A program made the position numbers and the translations under genes. A DNA stretch of 64,000 nucleotides from the NCBI RefSeq assembly GCF_006349365.1, contig NZ_CP040899.1, forward strand, positions 2,418,001 to 2,482,000, written 5' to 3'. The notes beneath the pieces were generated by a model that searched no databases, was not told the DNA's origin, and saw nothing but the letters and a program-made list of their open reading frames with translations. Below are positions 34,901 to 42,422 of the stretch, piece after piece (positions within the stretch are counted from its first letter, which is position 1; each line of letters starts with the position of its first letter). Source of the DNA: Georgenia wutianyii. Lineage in GTDB: Bacteria; Actinomycetota; Actinomycetes; Actinomycetales; Actinomycetaceae.

Positions 34901-35736
34901 GTCGGCTCGGCGTCCGTGGCGGGCGCCTCCGCGGCGACCTCGGCCTCGGGCTTCCTCGCGCGGCTGCGTCGGGCGGCGGGCGTCCGCGTCGCGGGCGCGT
35001 CGGCGGCGGCCTCGGCCGACTGCTCGGCCACGGCCTCCTCGGGCGCCGCCTCCTCGGCGGCGGGCTGCTTGCGGGCGCGGCTGCGCGGCGCGCGCTTGGG
35101 AGCGGCCGGAGTGTCGGTGGCCGCCTCGGCGGCGGGTGCCTCGGTGACCTCGGCGGCGGGCGCCTCGGGCGCGTCGGCAGCGGCGACGGGCTTGGTCGTA
35201 CGGCGGCGGGTGGTCGCGGCGCGCTTCGGCGCCGGCTCCGCACTCTCCTCGGCCGGGGTGTCGGCGGGCGCCTGCGCCGGGGCGGCGGCCCTGCGCGTCC
35301 GCGGCTTGCGGGCGGCCGGGGCCTCGGCGGCTGCCGGGCTCTCCTCGGCGGCTGCCGGGGCCTGCTCGGGGGTCGCCTCGGCGGCGGCCGGCTTGCGGGT
35401 CCGGGGAGCGCGCTTGCGCGCGGGAGCGGGCACGTCGGTCTGCACGGCGGCGTCCGCAGCCGGCGCGTCGGCGGCCGGGCTGTCGGCAGCCGGCGTCTCG
35501 GCGGCCGGGGTCTCGGCGGCCGGCTTCGGCGCCGTCTTGCGGGGCGCGCGCTTGCGCGGGGCGGCCTTGGTCTCGGTGGCCTGGCCGTCGGTGGGCTGGG
35601 CCTGGGCGGGCTGCGTCTCGGCGGGCTGGGCCTCGGTCGGCTGCGCCGTCGTCGGTGCCGCCGTGGCCCGGGTGACCCGGCGTCGCTTGGGCTTCTCCAC
35701 CGGCTGGGTCGACTCGGAGTCTGGTGTCGTGGTCAT
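31996..35736 (-). CDS. rne: Ribonuclease E/G with very long disordered arms
   Basis: 1246 residues. The catalytic core (about 565-965) contains the S1 domain (IVGNVYLGRVQNVLPSMEAAFVDLGKGRNAVLYAGEVN), the 5' sensor, the DNase I-like site with VVDVNTGKFTG (near 862) and IVIDFIDM (near 902), and the Zn-link CEHCGGRGF. It makes endonucleolytic cuts in mRNA and rRNA precursors. The N-terminal arm (about 540 residues) is built of Ala/Pro/Glu stretches broken by basic clusters such as RKRAPRKTAPK and RRRRRRGGRGRRNRGGGR. The C-terminal arm (about 270 residues) has PEPEATPEPE repeats. Actinobacterial RNase E carries such arms on both sides, used for RNA and partner binding. The start ATG 35734-35736 has a GAGG site. 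Confidence 0.96.
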   Translation of the reverse strand: MTTTPDSESTQPVEKPKRRRVTRATAAPTTAQPTEAQPAETQPAQAQPTDGQATETKAAPRKRAPRKTAPKPAAETPAAETPAADSPAADAPAADAAVQTDVPAPARKRAPRTRKPAAAEATPEQAPAAAEESPAAAEAPAARKPRTRRAAAPAQAPADTPAEESAEPAPKRAATTRRRTTKPVAAADAPEAPAAEVTEAPAAEAATDTPAAPKRAPRSRARKQPAAEEAAPEEAVAEQSAEAAADAPATRTPAARRSRARKPEAEVAAEAPATDAEPTAAEETPAPRRRRAARSAEQTIDVLAEFSAPGQLAEQAEEDEDAEEVEEAAEVRLPATALLFQAPEPRARRRVRTDAGAPRKRAAAADAEAPAADAEAPAAAPEQPAAVTEADEETIEAPEDAEAPETTDGEGSGQRRRRRRGGRGRRNRGGGREDSAEESTDESTDDEDEQDETAAPDVESESETESSDDEGTDGDDETDDDGSASSRRRRRRRRSGSSARAADDGSATSREGRAARDEITALKGSTRLEAKRQRRREGRDAGRRRTTITEAEFLARREAVDRSMIVRERDGRTQIAVLEDGVLVEHYVARETQTSIVGNVYLGRVQNVLPSMEAAFVDLGKGRNAVLYAGEVNWDAVGMSGQPRRIEQALSPGDPVLVQVTKDPIGHKGARLTAQVTLAGRFLVLVPSGAMTGISRKLPENERTRLKKILKQVVPEGSGVIVRTAAEGASEEQLRADVERLTALWEDIQAKAKAAKSAPVLLKGEPELAVRVVRDVFNEDFGSLVVSGDGAWQTISSYVRELSPDLVDRMHHWTHRADVFAEYRIDEQLAKGMDRKVYLPSGGSLVIDRTEAMTVVDVNTGKFTGSGGTLEETVTKNNLEAAEEIVRQLRLRDIGGIIVIDFIDMVLESNRDLVLRRLVECLGRDRTRHQVAEVTSLGLVQMTRKRVGQGLVEAFSEPCEHCGGRGFIVHDHPVEKGGSGGDNGGDGGSRRRRGRGGRSAETAEGGDEQESQAAREAVKATLATIAAAAAQAHSDKPAHRTAYAEPEQEPETGSTPDAAPEPEQASEPGATPEPEATPEPEVTPEPAQAAPARGSRRGSGARGGRRGTTPAIELPEPVRETTPTVELPAAVDATSRKVEDVKASLDALAAALPNGHGEPAAPAPAEAQVQVEADEPAAEEPSTAEQPAAAEPVAAEPVAEPVPAEEPAAAPVPSEEPAAEEPPAEQPSTGRKRRHRRVTSGGPITA

Positions 35737-36091
35737 TGACTTGTCCCTCGCCGTGGTCACCGCCCACACCATCGGCGCCACGGCCGGTTCAGTCGTCGCC
35801 GGCGGGGGCCGACGACGGAAGTCGTTGGTTCACGTCCGACCTCCGCGGTGTGCGTCGGTCGGGCGGCGACGGCGTCGCAGGTGCCACCTGACGGACCCGA
35901 AGGACGTCCGGCGAAGACCCTCACCGCTTCTGCAGCAACGCACTCACCCGGGTGGTGAGGCGGCGCGAAGTCGAGGCGAGTACCTGTTTTCGTCGTCGGG
36001 CCGGGGAACGGGGTGTGGACCTGTCCACCGGCCAGTCGTAGTATCGCACAGCGCCTGATCAGCGGCGCGAGCGACACTCTGGCGCGCGGTC
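35737..36091. other. rne / cydA divergent intergenic region: no gene seen
   Basis: The divergent space between rne and cydA (35737-36183) holds no gene. It contains a small hairpin CTCACC/GGTGAG (35946-35961), a dyad GTGGAC-CT-GTCCAC (36015-36028) and a TAGTAT -10-like hexamer (36039-36044) that could serve either direction. The long minus-strand part is presumably the rne 5' leader, through which RNase E might regulate itself. The DevR-like box and candidate cydA -10 are annotated separately. Confidence 0.45.
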
Positions 36092-36105
36092 GGGACCTAG
36101 GTCCC
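36092..36105. promoter_or_regulatory. DevR/DosR-like box upstream of cydA
   Basis: GGGACCTAGGTCCC is a perfect 14-bp palindrome; with flanks it matches 14 of 20 positions of the mycobacterial DosR motif TTSGGGACTWWAGTCCCSAA. Its centre lies about 42 bp before the start point inferred from the TAACGT -10 at 36128-36133, the position from which DevR-type activators work. The candidate regulator is encoded at 44202-44861, behind the cyd genes. Confidence 0.65.
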
Positions 36106-36127
36106 ACTCCTGATTTCTCCCCATTCC

Positions 36128-36133
36128 TAACGT
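36128..36133 (+). promoter_or_regulatory. Candidate cydA -10 box
   Basis: TAACGT fits TANNNT. The -35 region has no consensus match and is covered by the DevR-like palindrome, the arrangement of an activator-dependent promoter. The transcription start would be near 36140, giving a 5' leader of about 44 nt. Confidence 0.4.
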
Positions 36134-36183
36134 GGACAGGGGTGCCTTCGGAAGGGCACGTGTTCACGACGGAGGAGATGGCA

Positions 36184-37671
36184 GTGGAAGCGCTCGACCT
36201 CGCCCGCTGGCAGTTCGGTATCACGACCGTCTACCACTTCATCCTCGTCCCCTTGACGATCGGCCTCTCCACGCTCGTCGCGATCATGCACACCGCGTGG
36301 GTGCGCACCGGCAAGGCCGAGTGGCACCGGCTGACGAAGTTCTTCGGCAAGCTCCTCCTCATCAACTTCGCCCTCGGCGTCGCCACCGGCATCGTCCAGG
36401 AGTTCCAGTTCGGCATGAACTGGTCGGAGTACTCCCGCTACGTCGGCGACATCTTCGGCGCCCCGCTCGCCATCGAGGCCCTCGCGGCGTTCTTCCTCGA
36501 GTCCACCTTCCTCGGGCTGTGGATCTTCGGTGAGGGCAAGCTGCCCAAGTGGCTGCACAACGCCTGCATCTGGGCGGTGGCCGTGGGCACGACGCTCTCC
36601 GCCTACTGGATCCTCGCCGCGAACTCGTGGATGCAGCACCCGGTCGGCGCGGTCTTCAACGAGGAGACCGGGCGGGCCGAGCTCGACGGCGTCCAGGGCT
36701 TCTTCGAGGTGATGACGAACAACACCCTCGTCGCCGCCTTCACCCACACGATCACCGCCGCCTTCCTCGTCGCCGGCACCTTCGTCGCCGGCATCTGCGG
36801 CTGGTGGATCGTGCGCACGGTGCGCGCGGGCAAGCGTGAGGAGGCCGCGTCGGTGTGGCGGCGCGGCGCCTACGTCGGCCTCGTCACCATGCTCATCGCC
36901 GGTGTCGGCGTCATCGGCACCGGCGACGTCCAGGGCAAGCTCATGTACCAGCAGCAGCCCGGCAAGATGGCCGCTGCCGAGGCGGTGTGCGAGGGGGGCG
37001 AGGGCGTCGGCTTCTCGCTGCTGTCGGTCGGCCTGCCGGGCAGCAACGACTGCGAGAACGTCGACCACGTCCTCGAGGTCCCCTTCCTCACCTCCTTCCT
37101 CGGCACCGGCAGCTTCACCGGCCCGGACTCCTACCTGCCCGGCGTCAAGGACGTCCAGGAGCAGCAGATGGAGCTCTACGGCGACCTGCCGGGCGTCACC
37201 GCGGACACCGAGTTCTACCCGAACCTCTTCGTCACCTTCTGGAGCTTCCGGCTGATGATCGGGCTCGGCGTCTTCTCGGCGGCGCTCGCCGTCGCCGGGC
37301 TCTGGCTGCTGCGCAAGGGCAAGGTCACCGACTCCACCTGGTTCTCCCGCCTGTGCCTCGTCGCGCTGCCCATGCCCTTCCTCGCCTCGAGCTTCGGGTG
37401 GATCTTCACCGAGATGGGACGTCAGCCGTGGGTGGTCCACCCCAACCCGGCCAGCCCGGTGGACCAGGTGCTCCTGCTCACCACCGACGGCGTCTCGACC
37501 GTCGTGTCCGGGGGCACGGTCCTGCTCTCCCTCACGATCTTCACCCTGCTGTACGCCGCCCTCGGGGTCGTGTGGTTCCTCCTCATGCGCCGGTACGTCC
37601 GTGAGGGCGTGACGCCGGTCGAGCCACCGACAGCCGACCAGCCCGAGCCCACCCTGTCCTTCGCGTACTGA
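36184..37671 (+). CDS. cydA: Cytochrome bd ubiquinol/menaquinol oxidase subunit I
   Basis: 495 residues, about nine helices. It carries the quinol site and the three haems b558, b595 and d. Seen: EALDLARWQFGITTVYHFILVPLTIGLS with the haem-ligand His, MNWSEYSRYVGDIFGAPLAIEALAAFFLESTFLGLWIFG, NSWMQHPVGAVFNEETGRAEL, and GWIFTEMGRQPWVV. The Q-loop is the short type. The GTG at 36184 is preferred to ATG 36178 because the GGAGGAG ribosome site is 6 nt from the GTG and touches the ATG, and because MEALDLARW is the usual N-terminus. First gene of cydABDC. Confidence 0.96.
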   Translation: MEALDLARWQFGITTVYHFILVPLTIGLSTLVAIMHTAWVRTGKAEWHRLTKFFGKLLLINFALGVATGIVQEFQFGMNWSEYSRYVGDIFGAPLAIEALAAFFLESTFLGLWIFGEGKLPKWLHNACIWAVAVGTTLSAYWILAANSWMQHPVGAVFNEETGRAELDGVQGFFEVMTNNTLVAAFTHTITAAFLVAGTFVAGICGWWIVRTVRAGKREEAASVWRRGAYVGLVTMLIAGVGVIGTGDVQGKLMYQQQPGKMAAAEAVCEGGEGVGFSLLSVGLPGSNDCENVDHVLEVPFLTSFLGTGSFTGPDSYLPGVKDVQEQQMELYGDLPGVTADTEFYPNLFVTFWSFRLMIGLGVFSAALAVAGLWLLRKGKVTDSTWFSRLCLVALPMPFLASSFGWIFTEMGRQPWVVHPNPASPVDQVLLLTTDGVSTVVSGGTVLLSLTIFTLLYAALGVVWFLLMRRYVREGVTPVEPPTADQPEPTLSFAY

Positions 37672-37686
37672 TCGAGGAGTAAGACC

Positions 37687-38754
37687 GTGGACCTCCCCCT
37701 GCTGTGGTTCCTGCTCATCGCCGTCCTGTGGACGGGGTACCTCGCTCTCGAGGGCTTCGACTTCGGTGTCGGCATGCTCCTGCGCCCCTTCGCCCGGGAC
37801 GAGCGTGAGCGGCGCGTCATGCTCCGCACCATCGGCCCGGTGTGGGACGGCAACGAGGTGTGGCTGCTCACCGCGGGCGGCGCGACGTTCGCCGCCTTCC
37901 CCGAGTGGTACGCGACCATGTTCTCCGGCATGTACCTGCCGCTGTTCATCATCCTCATCGCCCTCATCGTGCGGATCTGTGCCCTGGAGTGGCGGGCCAA
38001 GATCAACGACCCGACGTGGCGCGACCGCTGGGACTGGGGCCTGACCTTCAGCTCGTGGATCCCCTCGATCCTCTGGGGCGTGGCCTTCGCCAACCTCGTC
38101 CAGGGCATGGAGATCGAGGTCGTCGACGGCAGCCACCAGCTCACCGGTGGGCTGCTGTCCCTCCTCACGCCGTTCACCCTGCTCGGCGGCCTGGTGACGC
38201 TCGGGCTCTTCCTCACCCACGGTGCGATCTTCACCGCGCTCAAGACCGCGGGCCCGATCCACGAGCGCGCCGTCACCCTGGCCTACCGCCTCGCGGCGCC
38301 GTCCGCGGTCGTCTCGCTCGTGTGGGTGCTGTGGGCGCAGTTCTCCTACTCGGAGAACTCCTTCTCCCTCATCCCGGCCGTCGTCGCCGCCGCGAGCCTC
38401 ATCGGCGTCGTCGTCGCGACCAGGCTCGAGCGTGAGGGCTGGGCCTTCGCCCTCCACATGCTCGCCATCGTCGGCGCCGTCGCGTTCATCTTCTGCGCGA
38501 TGTTCCCCAACGTCATGCGGTCCTCCCTGGACCCGGCGGCCTCGCTCACCATCGCCGACGCCGCCGCGACCCAGGCGACCCTCACCGTGATGAGCGTCGT
38601 CGCCCTGATCTTCGTGCCGATCGTCCTGGCCTACCAGGCGTGGACCTACTGGGTCTTCCGCAAGCGGGTGTGGGCCGGTGACATCGTCGGGGACGAGGGG
38701 CTGCACCCCAAGGAGGAGCGCAGCTTCGAGGCGACGGGCAGCGCGTCGGGCTGA
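37687..38754 (+). CDS. cydB: Cytochrome bd oxidase subunit II
   Basis: 355 residues, eight or nine helices. MDLPLLWFLLIAVLWTGYLALEGFDFGVGMLLRPFARDERERRVMLRTIGPVWDGNEVWLLTAGGATFAAFPEWYATMFSG is the diagnostic CydB N-terminal half. It pairs with CydA to form the high-affinity terminal oxidase. GTG start 15 nt after cydA with a GAGGAG site; it ends in TGATG overlapping cydD. Confidence 0.97.
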   Translation: MDLPLLWFLLIAVLWTGYLALEGFDFGVGMLLRPFARDERERRVMLRTIGPVWDGNEVWLLTAGGATFAAFPEWYATMFSGMYLPLFIILIALIVRICALEWRAKINDPTWRDRWDWGLTFSSWIPSILWGVAFANLVQGMEIEVVDGSHQLTGGLLSLLTPFTLLGGLVTLGLFLTHGAIFTALKTAGPIHERAVTLAYRLAAPSAVVSLVWVLWAQFSYSENSFSLIPAVVAAASLIGVVVATRLEREGWAFALHMLAIVGAVAFIFCAMFPNVMRSSLDPAASLTIADAAATQATLTVMSVVALIFVPIVLAYQAWTYWVFRKRVWAGDIVGDEGLHPKEERSFEATGSASG

Positions 38755-40544
38755 TGAAGCCCCTCGACCCCCGGCTGCTCCGCCACGCGCGCTCGGCTCG
38801 CCGGTACATCGCCCTGACGACCGTCTTCGGCATCGTCTCGGCGGGGCTCGTCATCACCCAGGCGCTCCTCATCGCCAACGCGATCGCGCCGGTGATCGAC
38901 GGCGACGCCGGGTGGGCGCACGCGGTCCCTCTCGTCGGGTGGTTCGCCGTGCTCGCGGTGGTCCGGGTGCTCGTCACGGTGCTCCAGGAGTCCCTCGCCC
39001 ACCGGGCGGCGGTCGACGTCGTCGCCGAGCTGCGGGCCCAGGTGCTCGACCACGCCGTCGCGCTCGGCCCGCGCGCGATGAACGAGCCGACCGAGCTCGT
39101 CACCCTCGTCACCCGCGGCCTGGACGACCTCGAGCCGTACTTCGTGCGCTACCTGCCCCAGCTGCTGCTGGCCGCGACACTCACGCCCGCCACGCTCGTC
39201 GTCATCGCCGGCCTCGACGTCGGGTCCGCGGCGATCGTCGCGTTCACCATCCCGCTCATCCCGGTGTTCATGTGGCTCATCGGGCGCCTCACGCAGAGCT
39301 TCGCGGCGGACAAGCTCGCCGCCATGCAACGCCTCGGCGCCCAGCTGCTCGACCTGCTCGCCGGGCTGACCACGCTCAAGGCACTCGGCCGCGAGCGCGG
39401 CCCCGGACTGCGCGTGCGCGCGCTGGGCGAGGCGTACAACCGCACGACGATGAGCACGCTGCGGGTCGCGTTCCTCTCCGGAGCGGTGCTCGAGTTCCTC
39501 GCCTCGATCGCCGTCGCCCTCGTCGCGGTGACGATCGGCATGCGCCTCGTCTACGGGCACGTCGACCTCACGACCGGTCTCGCGGTGCTCATGCTCGCCC
39601 CGGAGGCCTACCGCCCGATCCGCGAGGTCGGCACCCAGTTCCACAACTCCTCCGACGGCATCGCGGCCGCGGAGCAGGCCTTCGCCGTGCTCGAGCGCCC
39701 GCTGCCCGCCCACGGCTCGGTGCCCGCCCCGGCCTTCGGCGGGCTCGTCCTGGACGACGTCTCGGTCGCGGCCCCCGGCCGTGACCTCCTCGCGCCCGCC
39801 GGCCTCAGCGCGCGCGTCCTGCCCGGCCGCGTCACCGCGCTCGTCGGCCCCTCGGGCGGCGGGAAGACGACGACGGCGATGCTCGCACTGGGCCTGCTGC
39901 GCCCCGACCGCGGCCGCGTCCTCCTCCTCCCCGCCACCCCCTCCCCCGCGACAGCCGACTTCCGCACGACAGCCGACTTCCGCGCGACAGCCGACTTCCG
40001 CGCGACAGCGGAGTTCCGCGCGAACACCGACGCCGACGCCGACGCCGTCGACCTCGCCACCGTCGACCCGGCCTCCTGGCACGCCCAGGTCACCTGGGTC
40101 CCCCAGCGTCCCGTGCTCACGCCGGGGACGGTCGCCGAGGCGGTGCTCGGGCCCGACGGCGAGGTCGGCGAGCGCGAGGAGGCAGCCGCCCGCGCCACCG
40201 GGCTGGCCGAGGTCCTCGCGGGTCTCCCGCTCGGCTGGGACACCCCCATCGGCCAGGGCGGCGCCGGCCTGTCCCTCGGCCAGCGCCAGCGCCTCGCCCT
40301 CACCCGCGCCCTCCTCGACCCGGCCCCGCTCGTCGTCCTCGACGAGCCCTCGGCGCACCTGGACGCCGCGGCCGAGCAGCGCGTGCTCGACGTCGTCGCG
40401 ACCCTGCGAGCGGAGGGTCGCGCCGTCCTCGTCATCGCGCACCGGCCGCGGCTCATCGACCTCGCCGACGACGTCGTCGAGGTCCACAACGCCCCGGCCG
40501 AGCCCCACACCGACGCCGACGCCCGGGTTGGTGGGCGCGCATGA
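38754..40544 (+). CDS. cydD: CydDC-type ABC exporter subunit CydD with in-frame 18-bp repeat insertion
   Basis: 596 residues: six-helix exporter domain (1 to about 320), then an ATPase with Walker A GPSGGGKT (about 365-372), Q-loop VTWVPQRPVL, signature LSLGQRQRLALTRALL and Walker B LVVLDEPSAHLD. With CydC it exports thiols needed for cytochrome bd assembly. Between strand GRVLLLP and the Q-loop, residues 399-422 are four ATADFR-like hexapeptides encoded by the 18-bp repeat, preceded by PATPSP from the C-rich leader and followed by a DADADA stretch. Homologues would have only a short turn there. All ATPase motifs are intact, so the insert is probably a tolerated surface loop. Confidence 0.94.
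   Translation: MKPLDPRLLRHARSARRYIALTTVFGIVSAGLVITQALLIANAIAPVIDGDAGWAHAVPLVGWFAVLAVVRVLVTVLQESLAHRAAVDVVAELRAQVLDHAVALGPRAMNEPTELVTLVTRGLDDLEPYFVRYLPQLLLAATLTPATLVVIAGLDVGSAAIVAFTIPLIPVFMWLIGRLTQSFAADKLAAMQRLGAQLLDLLAGLTTLKALGRERGPGLRVRALGEAYNRTTMSTLRVAFLSGAVLEFLASIAVALVAVTIGMRLVYGHVDLTTGLAVLMLAPEAYRPIREVGTQFHNSSDGIAAAEQAFAVLERPLPAHGSVPAPAFGGLVLDDVSVAAPGRDLLAPAGLSARVLPGRVTALVGPSGGGKTTTAMLALGLLRPDRGRVLLLPATPSPATADFRTTADFRATADFRATAEFRANTDADADAVDLATVDPASWHAQVTWVPQRPVLTPGTVAEAVLGPDGEVGEREEAAARATGLAEVLAGLPLGWDTPIGQGGAGLSLGQRQRLALTRALLDPAPLVVLDEPSAHLDAAAEQRVLDVVATLRAEGRAVLVIAHRPRLIDLADDVVEVHNAPAEPHTDADARVGGRA
39948..40019 (+). repeat. 18-bp repeat array C inside cydD (4 units)
   Basis: Four exact 18-bp units, three of them GCGACAGCCGACTTCCGC-type and one with GGAG, preceded by a C-rich tract (39921-39947). 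They are read in the frame gcg-aca-gcc-gac-ttc-cgc (ATADFR). Confidence 0.95.
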
Positions 40545-42394
40545 GCTCCGTCGTCGCCCTCACCCCCGCCGAGCGGCGCGCGCTGCGCCGGGCGGTCGAC
40601 CTGCTCGACCTCAACCGGTGGCGGTTCGTCCTCGCCGTCCTCGCCGGGACGGCCGGCCTGGGCAGCGCGGTCGCCCTGTCGGCGACCTCCGCCTGGCTCA
40701 TCGCCCGCGCCTCGCAGATGCCGCCGGTGCTGGAGCTCGGCGTCGCGTCCGTCGCCGTGCGGACCTTCGGCATCTCCCGTGGCCTCATGCGCTACGTCGA
40801 GCGACTCGTCTCCCACGACGTCGCCCTGCGCGGCATGGCCACCCTGCGCGAGCGGGTCTACACCACCCTCGCCGACGCCCCCACCGACGTCGTCTCCGGC
40901 CTCCAGCGCGGTGAGATGCTCACCCGCACCGGCGCGGACGTCGACTCCGTGGGCGACATCGTCGTCCGCGGCCTGCTGCCCGCCGCGGTCGCCGCCGCCG
41001 TCGGCGTCGGGACCGTCACCCTCGTCGCGTGGCTCAACCCGGCGATCGGTGCCGTCCTCGCGGCCTGTCTGCTGATCGCCGGGCTCGTCGGCCCGCTGCT
41101 GAGCATGCGCGCGGCGCGGCTCGACGAGCTCGCCCAGGCCGAGGCGCGCAGCGACCTGTCCTCCGGTGCGATGACGATGCTCGAGGGCGCGGCCGAGCTC
41201 ACCGTCTCCGGCCGTCTCCCCCGCGCCCGCGCCGCCCTCGCCGCCACCGAGCGACGCCTGGCCCGGGCCAAGGACGCCGCCGCCCGGCCCGCCGCGCTGG
41301 CCGCGGGCATCGACCACCTCGCCACCGGCATCGCCGTCCTCGCCGCGCTCGTCATCGGCATCCGGGCCACGGTCGCCGGCACGATGGAGCCGGTCGAGCT
41401 CGCCGTCGTCGTCCTCACGCCGCTCGCCGCGTTCGAGGGCACGGCGATGCTGGGCCCCGCCGCGATCCAGCTCGTCCGCTCGGCCGGCGCGGCGATGCGG
41501 GTCACCGAGCTGCTCGACCGGGCCCAGGCGCCCTCCTCCGCCCGCCCGGAGCCCGTCCTCGCCGCGGCCCGGGTCGGCGCCGCGCACGAGGAGGCCGCGT
41601 CCGAGGGGCCGCACGACACCGCCGAGCGGCCCGGCGCCCACGCGACGCACCTCGAGCCGGTGCTGCACGCCGAGGACCTCGCCGTCGGGTGGCCGCGTGC
41701 CGGGATCGTCGCGAGCGGTCTCGACCTGGACCTGCGGCCCGGCCGCAGCATCGCCGTCGTCGGCCCCAGCGGCATCGGCAAGACGACCCTCCTGCTCACG
41801 CTCGCGGGGCTCATCCCCCCGCTCGGCGGTCGGGTGCTGCTCGGGGACACGCCCGTCGGTGACCTCGACCGGGCCACCGTGAGCGACGCCGTCGTCCTCA
41901 CCGCCGAGGACGCGCACGTCTTCGCCACGACCGTGCTGGAGAACCTGCGCGTGGCCCGCGGCGACGTCGACGAGGAGGAGGCACGCGAACTCCTCCACCG
42001 CGCCGGCCTCGACGGCTGGCTCGCCGGCCTGCCCGACGGCGTGGGCACCATGCTCGACCCCGAGGCGACGTCGATCTCCGGCGGCGAGCGTCGCCGTCTC
42101 CTGCTCGCCCGCGCGCTGGCCAGCCACGCCCCGCTGCTCCTCCTCGACGAGCCGGGCGAGCACCTCGACCCGGCCACCGCGGACCGGCTGGTCGGCGACC
42201 TGCTCTCCGCACGCGACTCCGGGCGAGGCGTCCTGCTCGTCACCCACCGCCTCACGCCCCTGGCCGCCGCGGACGAGGTCGTCGTGCTCGGCCCGGGTGG
42301 CGAACGGGCTACCGTGATCGCACGAGGCTCCCACGCACACCTGCTCGAGACCGTGCCCTCCTACCGCTGGGCCGTGGAGCAGGAGCTGCGCTGA
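40541..42394 (+). CDS. cydC: CydDC-type ABC exporter subunit CydC
   Basis: 617 residues: exporter membrane domain with LNRWRFVLAVLAGTAGLGSAVALSATSAWLIARASQMPPVLELGVASVAVRTFGISRGLMRYVERLVSHD, highly typical of CydC, then an ATPase with Walker A GPSGIGKTT, signature SISGGERRRLLLARAL and Walker B LLLLDEPGEHLD. An Ala/Pro/Glu-rich linker (about 340-375) joins the two. It forms a heterodimer with CydD. The start overlaps cydD by ATGA. The last of cydABDC, 28 nt before the sensor kinase gene. Confidence 0.95.
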   Translation: MSSVVALTPAERRALRRAVDLLDLNRWRFVLAVLAGTAGLGSAVALSATSAWLIARASQMPPVLELGVASVAVRTFGISRGLMRYVERLVSHDVALRGMATLRERVYTTLADAPTDVVSGLQRGEMLTRTGADVDSVGDIVVRGLLPAAVAAAVGVGTVTLVAWLNPAIGAVLAACLLIAGLVGPLLSMRAARLDELAQAEARSDLSSGAMTMLEGAAELTVSGRLPRARAALAATERRLARAKDAAARPAALAAGIDHLATGIAVLAALVIGIRATVAGTMEPVELAVVVLTPLAAFEGTAMLGPAAIQLVRSAGAAMRVTELLDRAQAPSSARPEPVLAAARVGAAHEEAASEGPHDTAERPGAHATHLEPVLHAEDLAVGWPRAGIVASGLDLDLRPGRSIAVVGPSGIGKTTLLLTLAGLIPPLGGRVLLGDTPVGDLDRATVSDAVVLTAEDAHVFATTVLENLRVARGDVDEEEARELLHRAGLDGWLAGLPDGVGTMLDPEATSISGGERRRLLLARALASHAPLLLLDEPGEHLDPATADRLVGDLLSARDSGRGVLLVTHRLTPLAAADEVVVLGPGGERATVIARGSHAHLLETVPSYRWAVEQELR

Positions 42395-42422
42395 GGGGCG
42401 CACGCACGAGAGAGGACCGTCC

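Noticed and set aside
31843..35739. 1298-codon plus-strand open frame rich in Gly/Leu/Arg
   Set aside because: Antisense shadow of the RNase E gene, whose catalytic motifs are on the minus strand.
36178..36180. ATG start for cydA
   Set aside because: The Shine-Dalgarno touches this ATG; GTG 36184 has correct spacing and the usual CydA N-terminus.
36127..38706. 859-codon minus-strand frame over cydA-cydB
   Set aside because: Shadow of cydAB; composition dominated by Asp/Glu/Gly/His with no domain.
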